64,000 nucleotides of DNA from Pseudoselenomonas ruminantium. GTDB taxonomy: Bacteria > Bacillota > Negativicutes > Selenomonadales > Selenomonadaceae. Positions 32,611 through 42,697 of the stretch are shown in pieces. Position 1 is the first letter of the stretch, and the number at the start of each line of letters is the position of its first letter. The stretch covers positions 62,001 to 126,000 of the forward strand of contig NZ_FNJQ01000003.1 of NCBI RefSeq assembly GCF_900104055.1, read 5' to 3'. Position numbers and translations under genes: made by a program. A model generated the notes under the pieces. It saw only the letters and a program-made list of their open reading frames with translations, was not told the DNA's origin and made no database searches.

Positions 32611-34416
32611 TTATTTTTTGGCAGCCAATTTACTGCCCTTATTTGAACTTGCTGTAACTAAGCATTCCCAATGCTCTAGCGAATTAAAAATCATTGAGCG
32701 CACCTCATCGACAGAGGTAACATCTTCTGTATTGGCATGATTGATTTGGTTGCGCTCCACACGAATGTTAAAATATTCCTTTAGACATACCAGCATTTCT
32801 TTATAATGATAGTTACTTTTGAGATAATACTTGCTATATAGGGATTCATAGCGAGCGGAGTGCTTGTTCCATTTATCATCCAAAACACTCAAAAATTCAT
32901 TGCGCACATCTTCGGCCATTTTCCCTTCACCATATTCCTCGTTAGGGATTGCAAACAAGTCATAGATTTGTTGCTCTTGCAGTTCGGCTATTCTATTGAC
33001 AATGTTTTCCAAAGCGATGTCATAGCAAAAATCATGAATGGACTTCTTTCTCTTTGTATTACGTTGGCCTTCATGGTGAATAGCCCGCAGGGCTTTCCCC
33101 AACATCGCATATTTCTCTTCAAAGTCCTCAAATGTTAACATTCTGCTTTTTAATAGAATGAAATCGTAATCTGCCTTTTTCAACGCATCGCAAAACGAAA
33201 CCACCTGAGGATACTTAGAGCTTTTCAAGTCTTCTGTATCTTTGTTTCCAGAATTAAATGCTAGAATATCTGCTTTTATGAATTCTGCTAAGGTCAAATG
33301 ATCAGCATCATTTTTCGAATATTTACTGTCTGTATAAGTAGCAATGAAATACTGCTGCCATGAACGTCCCTGCTTCCTGCCTTCTTTCTCGCAGTATAGT
33401 AAAACTCTGGGACTATCCGTGTAAGCTATTTTTTTATTTACCAAATACGACGGCAGCCACTCTGTACAAAGTGTCATAGCCTGTTGCAGAAAGCCCTTGT
33501 TGGTACACCAGCGGATAATATCAAATTCCGTGGCTTCCCCCTGAATCAGCGGCCCGTATTCATTTTGGAGAGTGGTAATGATACTGGCAAAGAGATTTTC
33601 CTGTAGTGTATCTCCATGATTTTCTTGGAAATCCTTCAAGTAGACGTTCAGTGTCTTCAGCTCATCCTTAATGAGACTTGTCCTGCACATCTTGATGGCA
33701 TCAGAGAAACGTTGCATGGCTTTCAGCAAATTGCCGAGTGCCTCTGTTTTCGGTGCTGTCCTGAAGTATTCCTGCAGGCCCTCCACACTACCGAATTTGA
33801 CGAATTCATCTGCACCGTTAATCAGGTTGAACAGCCCCAAGAGCGAGGTGGCATCAAAAACAGTCTGCCTTTCCGGGTCAGAATAGAGAACTTTGCCTAG
33901 CTCGATGCCGTTATACTGCAAAAGTTGCATTATCGTCAGCATTATCACGGAGTTATATCGGAATCCCCCTGTCATATCAGCATAGAGCCTTACCCTGGCA
34001 TTGGGATGCTCCTGGGCATAGGCCATTATCTGCCCCGCAATCTTTGTGACATTTCGCAAGGATTCGTCGATATTGTCCAAGCCGTCATAATATCCTATGC
34101 TGTGCAGTTTATCGGCCAAGCGCTCATCAGCCTCTATGAGCCGCTTCTTGAGGAAATTTATATGGGTGAGCATCCCATACTTCTCAGTCTTTGGAGCATC
34201 ATAAGTCTCCACCTTTTCACTGGACACCAAAAATACGGCATCTAAAGGATTGTCTCCCAACTCGCGCTGTATCGCGATGATGGCAGATTCATTGGTCTGT
34301 ATAGCCTTATAAGGCTTCCCCCCCACTCCCCAGTAGCGTATCGGCTTATCTATGCTCCTTTGCTGCACCAGGCTGACGAAGGCCAGCATGATATTATAAA
34401 CAGGCTTATTCGACAT
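32611..34416 (-). CDS. CARF-HEPN ribonuclease, Csx1/Csm6-like (TM1812 family)
   Basis: 601 residues. The N-terminal CARF domain has the loop RVRLYADMTGGFRYNS near residue 147. The C-terminal HEPN domain has the catalytic R-x4-H at about residues 555-560 (RNQINH). Cyclic oligoadenylate from Cas10 would bind the CARF part and switch on RNA cleavage, the classic type III collateral response. GGGGGG precedes ATG 34416. It lies within the effector operon, between the RAMP gene and cas6. Confidence 0.88.
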   Translation of the reverse strand: MSNKPVYNIMLAFVSLVQQRSIDKPIRYWGVGGKPYKAIQTNESAIIAIQRELGDNPLDAVFLVSSEKVETYDAPKTEKYGMLTHINFLKKRLIEADERLADKLHSIGYYDGLDNIDESLRNVTKIAGQIMAYAQEHPNARVRLYADMTGGFRYNSVIMLTIMQLLQYNGIELGKVLYSDPERQTVFDATSLLGLFNLINGADEFVKFGSVEGLQEYFRTAPKTEALGNLLKAMQRFSDAIKMCRTSLIKDELKTLNVYLKDFQENHGDTLQENLFASIITTLQNEYGPLIQGEATEFDIIRWCTNKGFLQQAMTLCTEWLPSYLVNKKIAYTDSPRVLLYCEKEGRKQGRSWQQYFIATYTDSKYSKNDADHLTLAEFIKADILAFNSGNKDTEDLKSSKYPQVVSFCDALKKADYDFILLKSRMLTFEDFEEKYAMLGKALRAIHHEGQRNTKRKKSIHDFCYDIALENIVNRIAELQEQQIYDLFAIPNEEYGEGKMAEDVRNEFLSVLDDKWNKHSARYESLYSKYYLKSNYHYKEMLVCLKEYFNIRVERNQINHANTEDVTSVDEVRSMIFNSLEHWECLVTASSNKGSKLAAKK

Positions 34417-34441
34417 ATATTGTCCCCCCTGCTATTTGCAG

Positions 34442-36133
34442 CTATACTTTCCTGGCTGTCGGCAGTACCCAGCGATATTGGAACGGCTTTTCCGGATCAT
34501 TAATACTCATGGCAGTGGTTTTATTTTCCCAATCAGGACGCGTGGTGTTCTTCCAGTCCAACATATGCGAAAGTTCGCCTTGAGCAATCTGATAACGGTG
34601 ATAATCCTCTTTGGACAAGCCAGACTTCAGTTTTTCTTCAAATTCTGCCACATACTTGGAAAAATCTGCTGATGTTTCAGCGGTATGCCACTGCCCGCTA
34701 TCATCAAAAAGCTGCTTGTAATAGGAATCCCCATCCAGTTTCAACATAGCTTCCACACGGATGCTACCAAGGCCTATAGATTTCCCCTGTCCAATTTTGA
34801 AGCAAATATCCTTATCTTTCTGAGCAAACTCAAAAACTTTCAACAACGCTCCCAACTCATCCCTGCTGAGTCGCTCAAAGCGTATCCTGCTTTTGAATAC
34901 CTGACCGGACTTTACCGGGTGTATAGGATGGGGGCACATCGTACTATCTTTCTGCTCCTGGTTTTTCCATGACATTCTCTTATGCCAGTACATCTTATAT
35001 CCGCGTATGCGGGCACCATTAGAATCCCAATGCATGATTTGCGTGGGATCATCCTGCTTCAGATAAAGCTGGAAAGATGTGGGTTTAGGATTACTGAGGA
35101 TCCGAGCATAGGCAAGATTTTCCTGAGCAGCCCTGCCGCTGGTGCAGACAGCATTCTCAAAAGAAAGCCTGCTTCCCCATAGCTCCTTACGGCCAAAAAT
35201 AGCATCGGTATAGTCGATAGTATCTGTCTGCAAGCCTTTTGGCACCGCCATGCCAATGGACTGCCTATAAGGTATGCGATAAAACCTGCCATAACCGAAA
35301 TGTCCTATATGTCCATTCTCTTCCATGAAGAAGCAGGGAGCAACGAAGTCAATTTCGGAATCCCCTGTAAAATCAACAGCCTCACCATTTCTCTTGCAAT
35401 ATGGAGATGTAAATATATCTACACCTTTGCGCGTCTCATCCGTTTTATAAGCTTCAACCACCTCCTGCTCCACCAAAACTTTTTGTGACCAGTTTGGCAG
35501 TTCATGGATAGTATAATGACTTTTCGGATTCCGCCCCCCTTTCATAGGCCCCGTATAAGTAGTCACACCGCTATTTTCCCAATATATGCTGGGAGATTTT
35601 GCATTAACCTCTGCTGCCCTGCCTTTCATCTCCTTTACGATGGTATATACCATGTAATATTGGTTTTCAACCTTGTTGTGAATCAAAAAGCCTGCCTGCA
35701 CATTCTCTTTCTTTACGCGAGATGTATATGCCTGGCGGAGATAGCATTTTTTTACGTCTCCCCCCTTCTTTGCAGCCATTGCACGGAAATACAAATGCTT
35801 GTCATTGAAGTCGGAATCTTCCTTATCGCTGCGCATGGCACCACAGGTCACTATCTTAAAGATATTCTTTACCATGCCGCGGATAGAGCTGCCCGGGATG
35901 ACAGGAACTCCATTAGGACTGAAAAACTCACTGCCACCGTTGCCCACGAAAATGCTTGTCATGGTTTTGATGGAAAGGCAAATGTAACCGCTTAATTTCC
36001 CATTTGCCAATACATGGCTGCGGTAGTTCTCTTGCCGCTCCTCATCAGATTCTGCCCCGCCGTCAAAGGGCGCAGGCAATACCTTTGGCGGCAGGGATAC
36101 GAAGTTATATGTGGCTGTTGCTTGCCTGGGCAT
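34442..36133 (-). CDS. RAMP-superfamily Cas7-like protein, type III-D associated
   Basis: The 563-residue protein has RAMP motifs: FVGNGGSEFFSPNGVPVIPG, then SSIRGMVKN (the Cas7 lysine/arginine region), and a second glycine-rich loop GQGKSIGLGSIRVEAML at about 440. The layout matches the large RAMP proteins of III-D loci (TIGR03986 type). It overlaps csx19 by one base (TGATG). It should line the crRNA backbone in the effector complex. Confidence 0.82.
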   Translation of the reverse strand: MPRQATATYNFVSLPPKVLPAPFDGGAESDEERQENYRSHVLANGKLSGYICLSIKTMTSIFVGNGGSEFFSPNGVPVIPGSSIRGMVKNIFKIVTCGAMRSDKEDSDFNDKHLYFRAMAAKKGGDVKKCYLRQAYTSRVKKENVQAGFLIHNKVENQYYMVYTIVKEMKGRAAEVNAKSPSIYWENSGVTTYTGPMKGGRNPKSHYTIHELPNWSQKVLVEQEVVEAYKTDETRKGVDIFTSPYCKRNGEAVDFTGDSEIDFVAPCFFMEENGHIGHFGYGRFYRIPYRQSIGMAVPKGLQTDTIDYTDAIFGRKELWGSRLSFENAVCTSGRAAQENLAYARILSNPKPTSFQLYLKQDDPTQIMHWDSNGARIRGYKMYWHKRMSWKNQEQKDSTMCPHPIHPVKSGQVFKSRIRFERLSRDELGALLKVFEFAQKDKDICFKIGQGKSIGLGSIRVEAMLKLDGDSYYKQLFDDSGQWHTAETSADFSKYVAEFEEKLKSGLSKEDYHRYQIAQGELSHMLDWKNTTRPDWENKTTAMSINDPEKPFQYRWVLPTARKV

Positions 36134-36714
36134 CACCTTGCATCTCCTTTCACGAAAACCGGCAATATTGCCTTAAACCTGTAGTCCACATACCCTGCCT
36201 GGGCAGTCTTCTCATTTATTCCTACATAACTACGGGTTTCTAATGCATAGTATTCTGCATCTTCATCTACTACCGGGAGCAGCATTTGCAGCTTGCGGTC
36301 ACTGTCAACCAGTCTCATGAAACCTTCCGCACACTCCTGAGACTCTGTTTTCCTTCCCCAAAATCTGGAGGCAGAATCTATATACTCAGACTCCGCTCCT
36401 TCGCCATCTTTGCGGTAACGGCCTTGAAAGCTGCCTCCCTGCTTCAACAGGTGAAGTTCTTCATTGTCATTGAACCCCCGCACTTCCAGCAGCAATCCAT
36501 CCCGTGGGACTGCCTTTGAAAAATGCAGCTGACCGCTTTCCCATTTTCCCCAACTAATGGCATCAATCTGCCAAAGGACAAAGAATCCCGTTTGAAAATC
36601 CAATTCCTGCAATTTTACCTGCAAGGCAGCTATGCTAGCAGGAATGGCTATATCTTTTATGAGGCTCTTGCCGGCTTTGATCTCCGTAGGCTTCAAAAGC
36701 GCTTCACGATTCAT
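36133..36714 (-). CDS. csx19: Csx19-like protein of type III-D systems
   Basis: The 193-residue protein has no catalytic motif I can see but sits in the position and size range of Csx19 (TIGR03984): between Cas7 genes, with a QIDAISWGKWESGQLHFS stretch and LLEVRGFNDNEELHLLK typical of the group by my recollection. ATGA overlap with the Cas7-Cas7 gene before it. Its role in the complex is not established. Confidence 0.7.
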   Translation of the reverse strand: MNREALLKPTEIKAGKSLIKDIAIPASIAALQVKLQELDFQTGFFVLWQIDAISWGKWESGQLHFSKAVPRDGLLLEVRGFNDNEELHLLKQGGSFQGRYRKDGEGAESEYIDSASRFWGRKTESQECAEGFMRLVDSDRKLQMLLPVVDEDAEYYALETRSYVGINEKTAQAGYVDYRFKAILPVFVKGDAR

Positions 36715-38099
36715 GCCCCTGCCTCCTTCATATTTATGAACGCATCGACAAATTCCTGCAACTTCCCAGCCTCTTCCGGCTGGATACTTGAGCCAGACAG
36801 GCGTGAGAATGGCTTACCTTTATAGTATAGTTTTGCCTCCAGACCACGCAGTCTGCCATAACCTATAGCTTTGCCGCTGCCAATGGCAATCCTTCCCAAC
36901 CAGGCATCCTTGAGCAGCAACAATGCCAGACCTATTTCCCAAGGCTGGGCATGATGGATTTCCCAGTGCATGGCGAGGGCACACTTATCCATATCCTTTT
37001 GCCAGACAGGCATCGAGGTAAACAGAGCTGAATCTATGGTGCCGCCTGTGAAGCGGTCTACTCTTATGCGTGTCTGCTGATAAGGCTGCACAGCATCGCT
37101 CAAGCGGATTTCATCCACCAAAAAGCGGCTGCGGGATTTTTTGGAAAGATGCTCCCGCATTTTCTGTGGGTCAGGCCCCATAAGGGATTCCAGCATATCC
37201 GTATTCTTTCCCAGGGATTGGAGTATGTACTCACATCGATGACGCAGCACTCCCTTAATACTGGAGCCAGGCACACACCAGTTCCCATCGCTGTCGCGCA
37301 TCATAATGGCATCAATTTTGCCATTCTCTTCCTCGCCGACGACCAGATGGGACTTATCGCTGTCACGAACCATAAGCCCCCCTTCCAGCAGAAAGTCTGC
37401 ATCTACTACAAAACTGTCTGCAGAATAGGCATGTTCAGAAGTATTTCTTTTGAAAGTTTTGTGTTGCCTAGGTGGCCTGTCCATAAAATAGGCTGCCGTA
37501 TCATCTGCATTTTGGAAGTCATACACATCTGTAGTTATATTCTCCAGAACGACCTTGCCAAAACCAATGGCTGTACGCGCTCCCAAATGAAACCCATCTG
37601 CTAGATGGTGCCCCAACCGCATAAGAGTGCTTTCCAGCAAGTCTCTGTCATTTTCATGGATATTTCGCAGAATAATTTCTGCCATAAAGGTGCCATGGGC
37701 TCCCTGATCGATGACCTCATAATCGAACTTGCCATGCTTGATACCAGTCCCCGTCAGTCCATCCAGATTGACGCTATCACGATGGACAAGAGCAACGTCG
37801 CTGAGCTTGATGTCATGGATGATGGTGGAGCTTTGCAGTTCCATTTCATAGGCGGAGGGCTGCTCCAAATCAGTACCGAAAAGCAGTGCCGCTGCCCGGG
37901 GATTCTCCGTCTCAACATATTGGCGCAACACACCTGCCAGAGAGGTGCCGGGGATAAAGGCATCGCCATTCTTATCCTTCATAATCTGAATATCTATCTG
38001 ATTGCCTTCCTCATGACCTCCCATACCTATCAGCAGCGGGGCCTTCAGCACTAGATTTCCCTCTATGCAGAGCTTGCCACGAATGCTTTCCTTATTCAT
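36711..38099 (-). CDS. Fused Cas7-Cas7 (Csm3-like) RAMP protein
   Basis: Two Csm3-like halves are visible in 462 residues. The first has IPGTSLAGVLRQYVE and GARTAIGFGKV; the second has VPGSSIKGVLRHRCEYIL and IGSGKAIGYGRL. Each half keeps the RAMP glycine-rich loop. A conserved aspartate for target-RNA cleavage is plausible near each N-terminal part but not certain. The start at 38099 has AAGGTGG seven bases upstream and overlaps csx10. Confidence 0.85.
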   Translation of the reverse strand: MNKESIRGKLCIEGNLVLKAPLLIGMGGHEEGNQIDIQIMKDKNGDAFIPGTSLAGVLRQYVETENPRAAALLFGTDLEQPSAYEMELQSSTIIHDIKLSDVALVHRDSVNLDGLTGTGIKHGKFDYEVIDQGAHGTFMAEIILRNIHENDRDLLESTLMRLGHHLADGFHLGARTAIGFGKVVLENITTDVYDFQNADDTAAYFMDRPPRQHKTFKRNTSEHAYSADSFVVDADFLLEGGLMVRDSDKSHLVVGEEENGKIDAIMMRDSDGNWCVPGSSIKGVLRHRCEYILQSLGKNTDMLESLMGPDPQKMREHLSKKSRSRFLVDEIRLSDAVQPYQQTRIRVDRFTGGTIDSALFTSMPVWQKDMDKCALAMHWEIHHAQPWEIGLALLLLKDAWLGRIAIGSGKAIGYGRLRGLEAKLYYKGKPFSRLSGSSIQPEEAGKLQEFVDAFINMKEAGA

Positions 38100-39702
38100 C
38101 ATCCCACCACCTTTCCAGCTTCTCGGCTTTACGACCATTGCGGAAGAACCAATGCCAATATTCATAGAAGAGCTTGTCATTCGTTTTCAATTCTTCCAAA
38201 GACAGCTTGTCATCGATGTCTGCCAGAACCTCGTGGATCTTCGGTGACAGCACACTTTGCCAATCATGCTTTTGATTATTGTAAGGCATTTGCGCAAGGG
38301 GAGCATTTTCCAGCAGTTCGCCCAGGCTTGTCCCGCTGACCTCTACTTTGCGCAGCATCCGGGTCAAGGGCGTACTCTCACCACCTTTTTCTGCCTCCAG
38401 GCTATTTTGCATATTACTGCGGCAGTAGGCACTCTTTTCGTCCAACATACTATCCAAACGTGCGAAGAGGTGATTGGCATCCTGTGGAAAATATTTTCTT
38501 GCCTGTTCCACATCTTCTGCGGCAAAAAGTCTGACAGCTTCCCGCATCTTCTTTTTCACAATCTCCTGGGCATACTTGCTTACTTGACTTGATTTGACAG
38601 CCTGTCGTGCCGGTCTTACCTTGTCTGGCGTTTTGGCATATTTCAACTTGGGGCACTGCCATACACGAACCTGCCCATATCCTTCCTCAGTACGGAGTCC
38701 GATACCCTCGTAGCAGAGCCGGATCAGATGCTTCCAGTCTTCATCGTTCCAATCATCTTCCTTCTGAATAATGAAGATAGTACCTGCAGCCAAAGCATTC
38801 AGCCTTGGACACTTCATCCCCCAGACGCCCACAAAGCTGTCAACTTTTTCAGCCTTGGAAAATATCTTCCGTTTCCCGCTCTGAATATGGAACGCCTCTC
38901 TTTGGCAGCACTCATTCATTGCCCTGGCGAATTCGTTCAATCCTTCTTGGGCATCATTGGATAGACCAGCAAGCAGCAGGGGCGTTTCCAGGCGCAGGCA
39001 GACACTTCTGCCCTCTGCCTTCTGCGCCACAGGTAAATCCTCTATCTCGCCTAACTCAATACTGCAACTGCCATACTGCGTGTATTGGGAACGACCTACA
39101 TGAGCCAGCCATACATTCTCCTGTAGCACCTTCATCAGCTTTTCCAGCGCTTCCTGATTGCCAAAGATATATCCTTCAAAGGACTGGCCAGGTGCTATTG
39201 ATTCGTAATTATAGATGCCACCCTTGATGGAACGTCCGGCCAGACGTTCTTTGCCATCCTGGCTGCCACTATCACTACGGCTCATATGCAGGGTGATGTT
39301 TTTCTGTATTTCCGTGGAGTAAATTTTTCCCTGCTCAATGGAGCCAAAGCCCCTAAGAGGCTTGTAGTTTGCCTCTGAATCCTGCTGCAGCAGGTCAATG
39401 ATGCTGTTTCCATCCTTGATTTTTTGCAAAGATAACGGCATGACCATGCTCCTGCATCCTGTAGTTTGGTTTACAGGATAGGCATCTACAAAGCGAAGCT
39501 TTTGGAAAAACAACTCTACAAAATCCGCATTCTCATGAGCTTTCTTTCCTAAGCCCGCCTTCTGGATATAGCGTCCTGCCAGTATTCCCCGCAGGACATT
39601 ACCAGAGAAATAATCATAGGTGGCGGTCATAACGTCGGTATTGCCCCTGGTGGAAAGAATAACCGGCGAAACCGTTTTGATTTTAATGGCCATCTGCCTC
39701 AT
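38092..39702 (-). CDS. csx10: Csx10-like (Cas5 group) protein
   Basis: The 536-residue protein begins with a RAMP strand (MAIKIKTVSPVILSTRGNTD) and contains DYFSGNVLRGILAGRYI and GIGLRTEEGYGQVRVW, as in Csx10 of type III-D complexes. It would cap the 5' handle of the crRNA. The C-terminal 170 residues are helical and could replace the missing small subunit; that is speculation. ATGA overlap with the upstream Csm3-like gene. Confidence 0.85.
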   Translation of the reverse strand: MRQMAIKIKTVSPVILSTRGNTDVMTATYDYFSGNVLRGILAGRYIQKAGLGKKAHENADFVELFFQKLRFVDAYPVNQTTGCRSMVMPLSLQKIKDGNSIIDLLQQDSEANYKPLRGFGSIEQGKIYSTEIQKNITLHMSRSDSGSQDGKERLAGRSIKGGIYNYESIAPGQSFEGYIFGNQEALEKLMKVLQENVWLAHVGRSQYTQYGSCSIELGEIEDLPVAQKAEGRSVCLRLETPLLLAGLSNDAQEGLNEFARAMNECCQREAFHIQSGKRKIFSKAEKVDSFVGVWGMKCPRLNALAAGTIFIIQKEDDWNDEDWKHLIRLCYEGIGLRTEEGYGQVRVWQCPKLKYAKTPDKVRPARQAVKSSQVSKYAQEIVKKKMREAVRLFAAEDVEQARKYFPQDANHLFARLDSMLDEKSAYCRSNMQNSLEAEKGGESTPLTRMLRKVEVSGTSLGELLENAPLAQMPYNNQKHDWQSVLSPKIHEVLADIDDKLSLEELKTNDKLFYEYWHWFFRNGRKAEKLERWWDDE

Positions 39703-40553
39703 TTACTCTTTCCCTCCTTGAACACATCCCTTATCAAGGGAGTACGTATATCTTTGTCACCTTGCAACATAAGACAGTCAATACATCCAAAGCCACGAGT
39801 TCGCTTAACTCCCGCATGGGTCAGATTCTTAAAAGCCAACGCCAATAATTTGAAATGACGCTCTGTACCGCCGAGAATCTCTATTCTCCCCTCAAAGTTC
39901 AGCCCCGCTTCCACTACACGCATATTATGGAGAGATCCATCTGCCGCCGTACCAGTCATCCTGTCCAATCTCGTTTGATAGCGCAGAGATGTATACTGTT
40001 CCAATACATCATTAGCGGTAAAAATCTCAGGATAGGCACTCTGCAAATACTGCCAATCATCCTTCATCTCTTCATAGCCAACAAGATATAAGTTCGGTAT
40101 GATAAGCCGGGCCTCCCCCTGACTGCCGTGGTGGAAAAGAGCCTCCAGCTCCCGCCGTAGTTCTGCACCGTTTCCCATTGGTGTATTCATTTCGGTCACT
40201 TCCAGGGCGCTCTCATACAAAAGCCCCTTCAGTCTTTTGGCAGGGAAATAAGGCAGCCCCACCTCATCATGGACAACCTCTGCATCCACGTTCACATCAG
40301 CCTGACCAGAGCCCAGATGCAACGGTGACAGGGTATGCACCCTTAGGGTAAAGGAATCATAGGTAATTTTCCCCATTTTAGCTTCGTTATCCTTCTCCTT
40401 GTTGCTACGCTTCAACGATGGTTCAGATACAGAATTTTCCTTTTTCTTTTCATGTGCATGTTGGGCTGCATTTTGCGCCTTGACTATGCGTTTTTGTTTT
40501 TCCTGCTCCCGCTGTTCCTTTTTGCTTACCTTTTTCTTATCCTTCCCTGCCAC
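39699..40553 (-). CDS. Csm3-like Cas7 protein with charged N-terminal extension
   Basis: 284 residues from GTG 40553 (GGGAGGTGG upstream, start inside the cas10 gene). The first 60 residues are extremely rich in Lys/Glu/Gln. The RAMP core follows: SPLHLGSGQADVNVDAEVVH, LPYFPAKRLKGLLYESAL and AGVKRTRGFGCIDCLML. It is the second gene of the effector operon, next to Cas10. Confidence 0.85.
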   Translation of the reverse strand: MAGKDKKKVSKKEQREQEKQKRIVKAQNAAQHAHEKKKENSVSEPSLKRSNKEKDNEAKMGKITYDSFTLRVHTLSPLHLGSGQADVNVDAEVVHDEVGLPYFPAKRLKGLLYESALEVTEMNTPMGNGAELRRELEALFHHGSQGEARLIIPNLYLVGYEEMKDDWQYLQSAYPEIFTANDVLEQYTSLRYQTRLDRMTGTAADGSLHNMRVVEAGLNFEGRIEILGGTERHFKLLALAFKNLTHAGVKRTRGFGCIDCLMLQGDKDIRTPLIRDVFKEGKSK

Positions 40554-42174
40554 TATTCTCCACCTCCCTGAATAAACAGAAATCCAGCATCTCAATCATA
40601 TCCAAATATGGTGTACGGTTCTCTGCCCATAGTTCCTTCTCGTAGGTTTTCCATGCTTCCACAGCAGGGAGGCGCATTTTGCTGTTCGGATTGTTGCGTA
40701 TCAGATAATCAAGCTGCTGCTTGAACTGAACCTGCTCGTGCCTGCCTGCGGCCAGGACTCTGCGCATTTCTTTCAACTTGCTCATGGGCATCTTGTGCGG
40801 ACCAAAATGTACCTCCTGCATCGCCAGCAACAGATTATCAAGTGCTTCCGGCATATCCCCGGAAGCATCTACCCGATAAGGGCCAAAGTGCATATTGCGC
40901 CCCAACACATCATGATATTCCTGCTTACGAATTTGTGACAGCTGAGGAGCTTGCTCCCCGTGAAGAATAGTAAAATCCAGCCAGCAGGAGGGAGCATCAT
41001 CCTGACGCATGCGTTTCTTTGCCTCACTGCACAACTGCTCGGTCATCTCATAACCTCTAAAGAATGGGTAGGAAGTAGGAAGAATAGCAATACCTCCACA
41101 GCTGCATATCCCATTTTCCTTCAGTTCTCTCATAACAAAAGCTGTAAATTGCAGGGCAAGCTTCGCATGGCAGACAAAAGTCATATCATCGCCACCCAAA
41201 ATCAAAGGACGAACAGGCAGCAAAGTTTCACCATCTGGACGCACAATCTTCTTTAGGAAGTGCCAATCATCATAGCATGACAAGATATCATCCACCAAGG
41301 CATTGAACGCACAGATAGTTTTCTTGCGAATCGAGATGGAAAGGTTTTTCCGTTGCGTAAGGGTACTGCATTCACGGAACTGCTTGCCCATATTATTGCC
41401 ATCTATGTGGACAACAGCCAGATAATCTTCTGTCTCCTTCTGACCCAGCTCGTCAAACTTCATAGGGAACGCCCATCCTCTCAGATAGTCATCCCTATCT
41501 TCTTCAGCAACAACGCTGCGTAGTTTGTCCAACAGCTCTTTCTCTGCTGGTGCTTCCCGTTCAGCAGTTTTCCTGTCAGCCAAAATTTTCGTCTCTATCT
41601 CCCAGGAATAGAACCGATTATCCTCTTTATCATAAACATTTGCAGTCTCACCATTGCTTGCACAGGACAAAGTCAGTCCTGTATACGGCAGAGATACCTC
41701 AGGAAACACAGTATTCTGTGCATTCTTCAATTCTTCGTGCAACAAATCCAGACCTGTCTTACCATCTGCATTGCCCAAGAAATTCCCATTCTTATCCAGA
41801 GAGATATTGCCAATGGCTGCACCGGTTTTCAATCCAGGGTACTCCACCAAAGCAATTTTCGTAAACGTGCTGACCACATCCCGCAACTTCTGTGTCTCTA
41901 TCTCCGGACGGAACAGCAAAAGCGCATTACCACCGCCGATATACCCCACACGACATGCAGTATACATTGACTCCCAATCCGGTTCTGCCACCTTAAGCCA
42001 GGTTTCTTCATCGATAGAGCCTGCGCCACATACCTCTTCCACTGCACGAATCAAAGCATCAGCAAAAAGATTCTCCACCAAATAGGAGGCACCAATGTTC
42101 GTTTTAAGCTGATTCCCGGAGAAAATATATTGCTGGATTGACCGTGTATCCAAAAGTATCGCCTTAAAATCCAT
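40537..42174 (-). CDS. cas10: Cas10, GGDD palm, no HD domain
   Basis: The 545-residue protein starts directly in the first palm-like domain (FKAILLDTRSIQQYIFSGNQ) with no HD nuclease in front. The cyclase motif ILGGDDMTF is at about 325-333 and a preceding metal-binding strand reads AVVHIDGNNMGK. An intact GGDD implies synthesis of cyclic oligoadenylates on target RNA binding; absence of HD implies no Cas10 ssDNA cleavage. ATG 42174 has GGGAGG upstream. First gene of the minus-strand operon, divergent from cas2. Confidence 0.93.
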   Translation of the reverse strand: MDFKAILLDTRSIQQYIFSGNQLKTNIGASYLVENLFADALIRAVEEVCGAGSIDEETWLKVAEPDWESMYTACRVGYIGGGNALLLFRPEIETQKLRDVVSTFTKIALVEYPGLKTGAAIGNISLDKNGNFLGNADGKTGLDLLHEELKNAQNTVFPEVSLPYTGLTLSCASNGETANVYDKEDNRFYSWEIETKILADRKTAEREAPAEKELLDKLRSVVAEEDRDDYLRGWAFPMKFDELGQKETEDYLAVVHIDGNNMGKQFRECSTLTQRKNLSISIRKKTICAFNALVDDILSCYDDWHFLKKIVRPDGETLLPVRPLILGGDDMTFVCHAKLALQFTAFVMRELKENGICSCGGIAILPTSYPFFRGYEMTEQLCSEAKKRMRQDDAPSCWLDFTILHGEQAPQLSQIRKQEYHDVLGRNMHFGPYRVDASGDMPEALDNLLLAMQEVHFGPHKMPMSKLKEMRRVLAAGRHEQVQFKQQLDYLIRNNPNSKMRLPAVEAWKTYEKELWAENRTPYLDMIEMLDFCLFREVENSGREG

Positions 42175-42421
42175 ATCTTTCCTCCCACCACTCAACTATA
42201 ATAAATCTTCAAAATTTACTGTCCTATATTTAATTAAGAATCTTCGACCTCTTTCAGCTAAATCCTGCCATCTGTGCCTGATATGACCACCTTTTGCCAT
42301 TGTATAGGTAATCCCCACTCTAGCTCTATCAGTCAAACCATTTCACAAAATATTCCCCATCTTTATCAAAAACAAAGGATAAGTTCAATCTTTGAAGAAT
42401 ATTCTTCAGGAGGCGAGACAA
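42175..42421. other. Divergent intergenic region between cas10 and cas2
   Basis: About 250 AT-rich bases that must hold the cas10 promoter (minus) and the cas2 promoter (plus). I could not pick out either with confidence. The island promoter element is absent here; TTTTGCCATT near 42292 resembles one half but lacks the second box. Confidence 0.5.
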
Positions 42422-42697
42422 GTGAAGTATATTATCTGCTATGATATCAAAGAAGACAAAATCCGCAGCCATGTAGTCAAATACCTAGAGGACCGAGCTT
42501 TTCGCATTCAGTTCAGTGTATTCTCCTGTAAATGTGATAACAAAGAAATCAAGAATATCTGGCAGGAACTGAAACAGATAACAGACGGCGCCACCAATCC
42601 ACTCCTGATGATTATTCCTGTATGCAAAGCCTGCGAAAAAGATATTCTGATGCACGGCCGACCACTAGAGGAAGACCGTCCTATTATTGTCGTGTAA
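42422..42697 (+). CDS. cas2: Cas2
   Basis: The 91-residue adaptation protein starts at GTG 42422 with AGGAGG eight bases upstream. The ferredoxin-like N-terminal strand YIICYDIKEDKIR carries the conserved aspartate; the C-terminus reads RPLEEDRPIIVV. It forms the integration complex with Cas1. It is separated from cas1 by the leader and the whole CRISPR array. Confidence 0.92.
   Translation: MKYIICYDIKEDKIRSHVVKYLEDRAFRIQFSVFSCKCDNKEIKNIWQELKQITDGATNPLLMIIPVCKACEKDILMHGRPLEEDRPIIVV

Noticed and set aside
42286-42302. Island promoter in front of cas10 (TTTTGCCATT, reverse complement AATGGCAAAA)
   Set aside because: It differs in the core (GG for GC) and has no second box at the fixed spacing.
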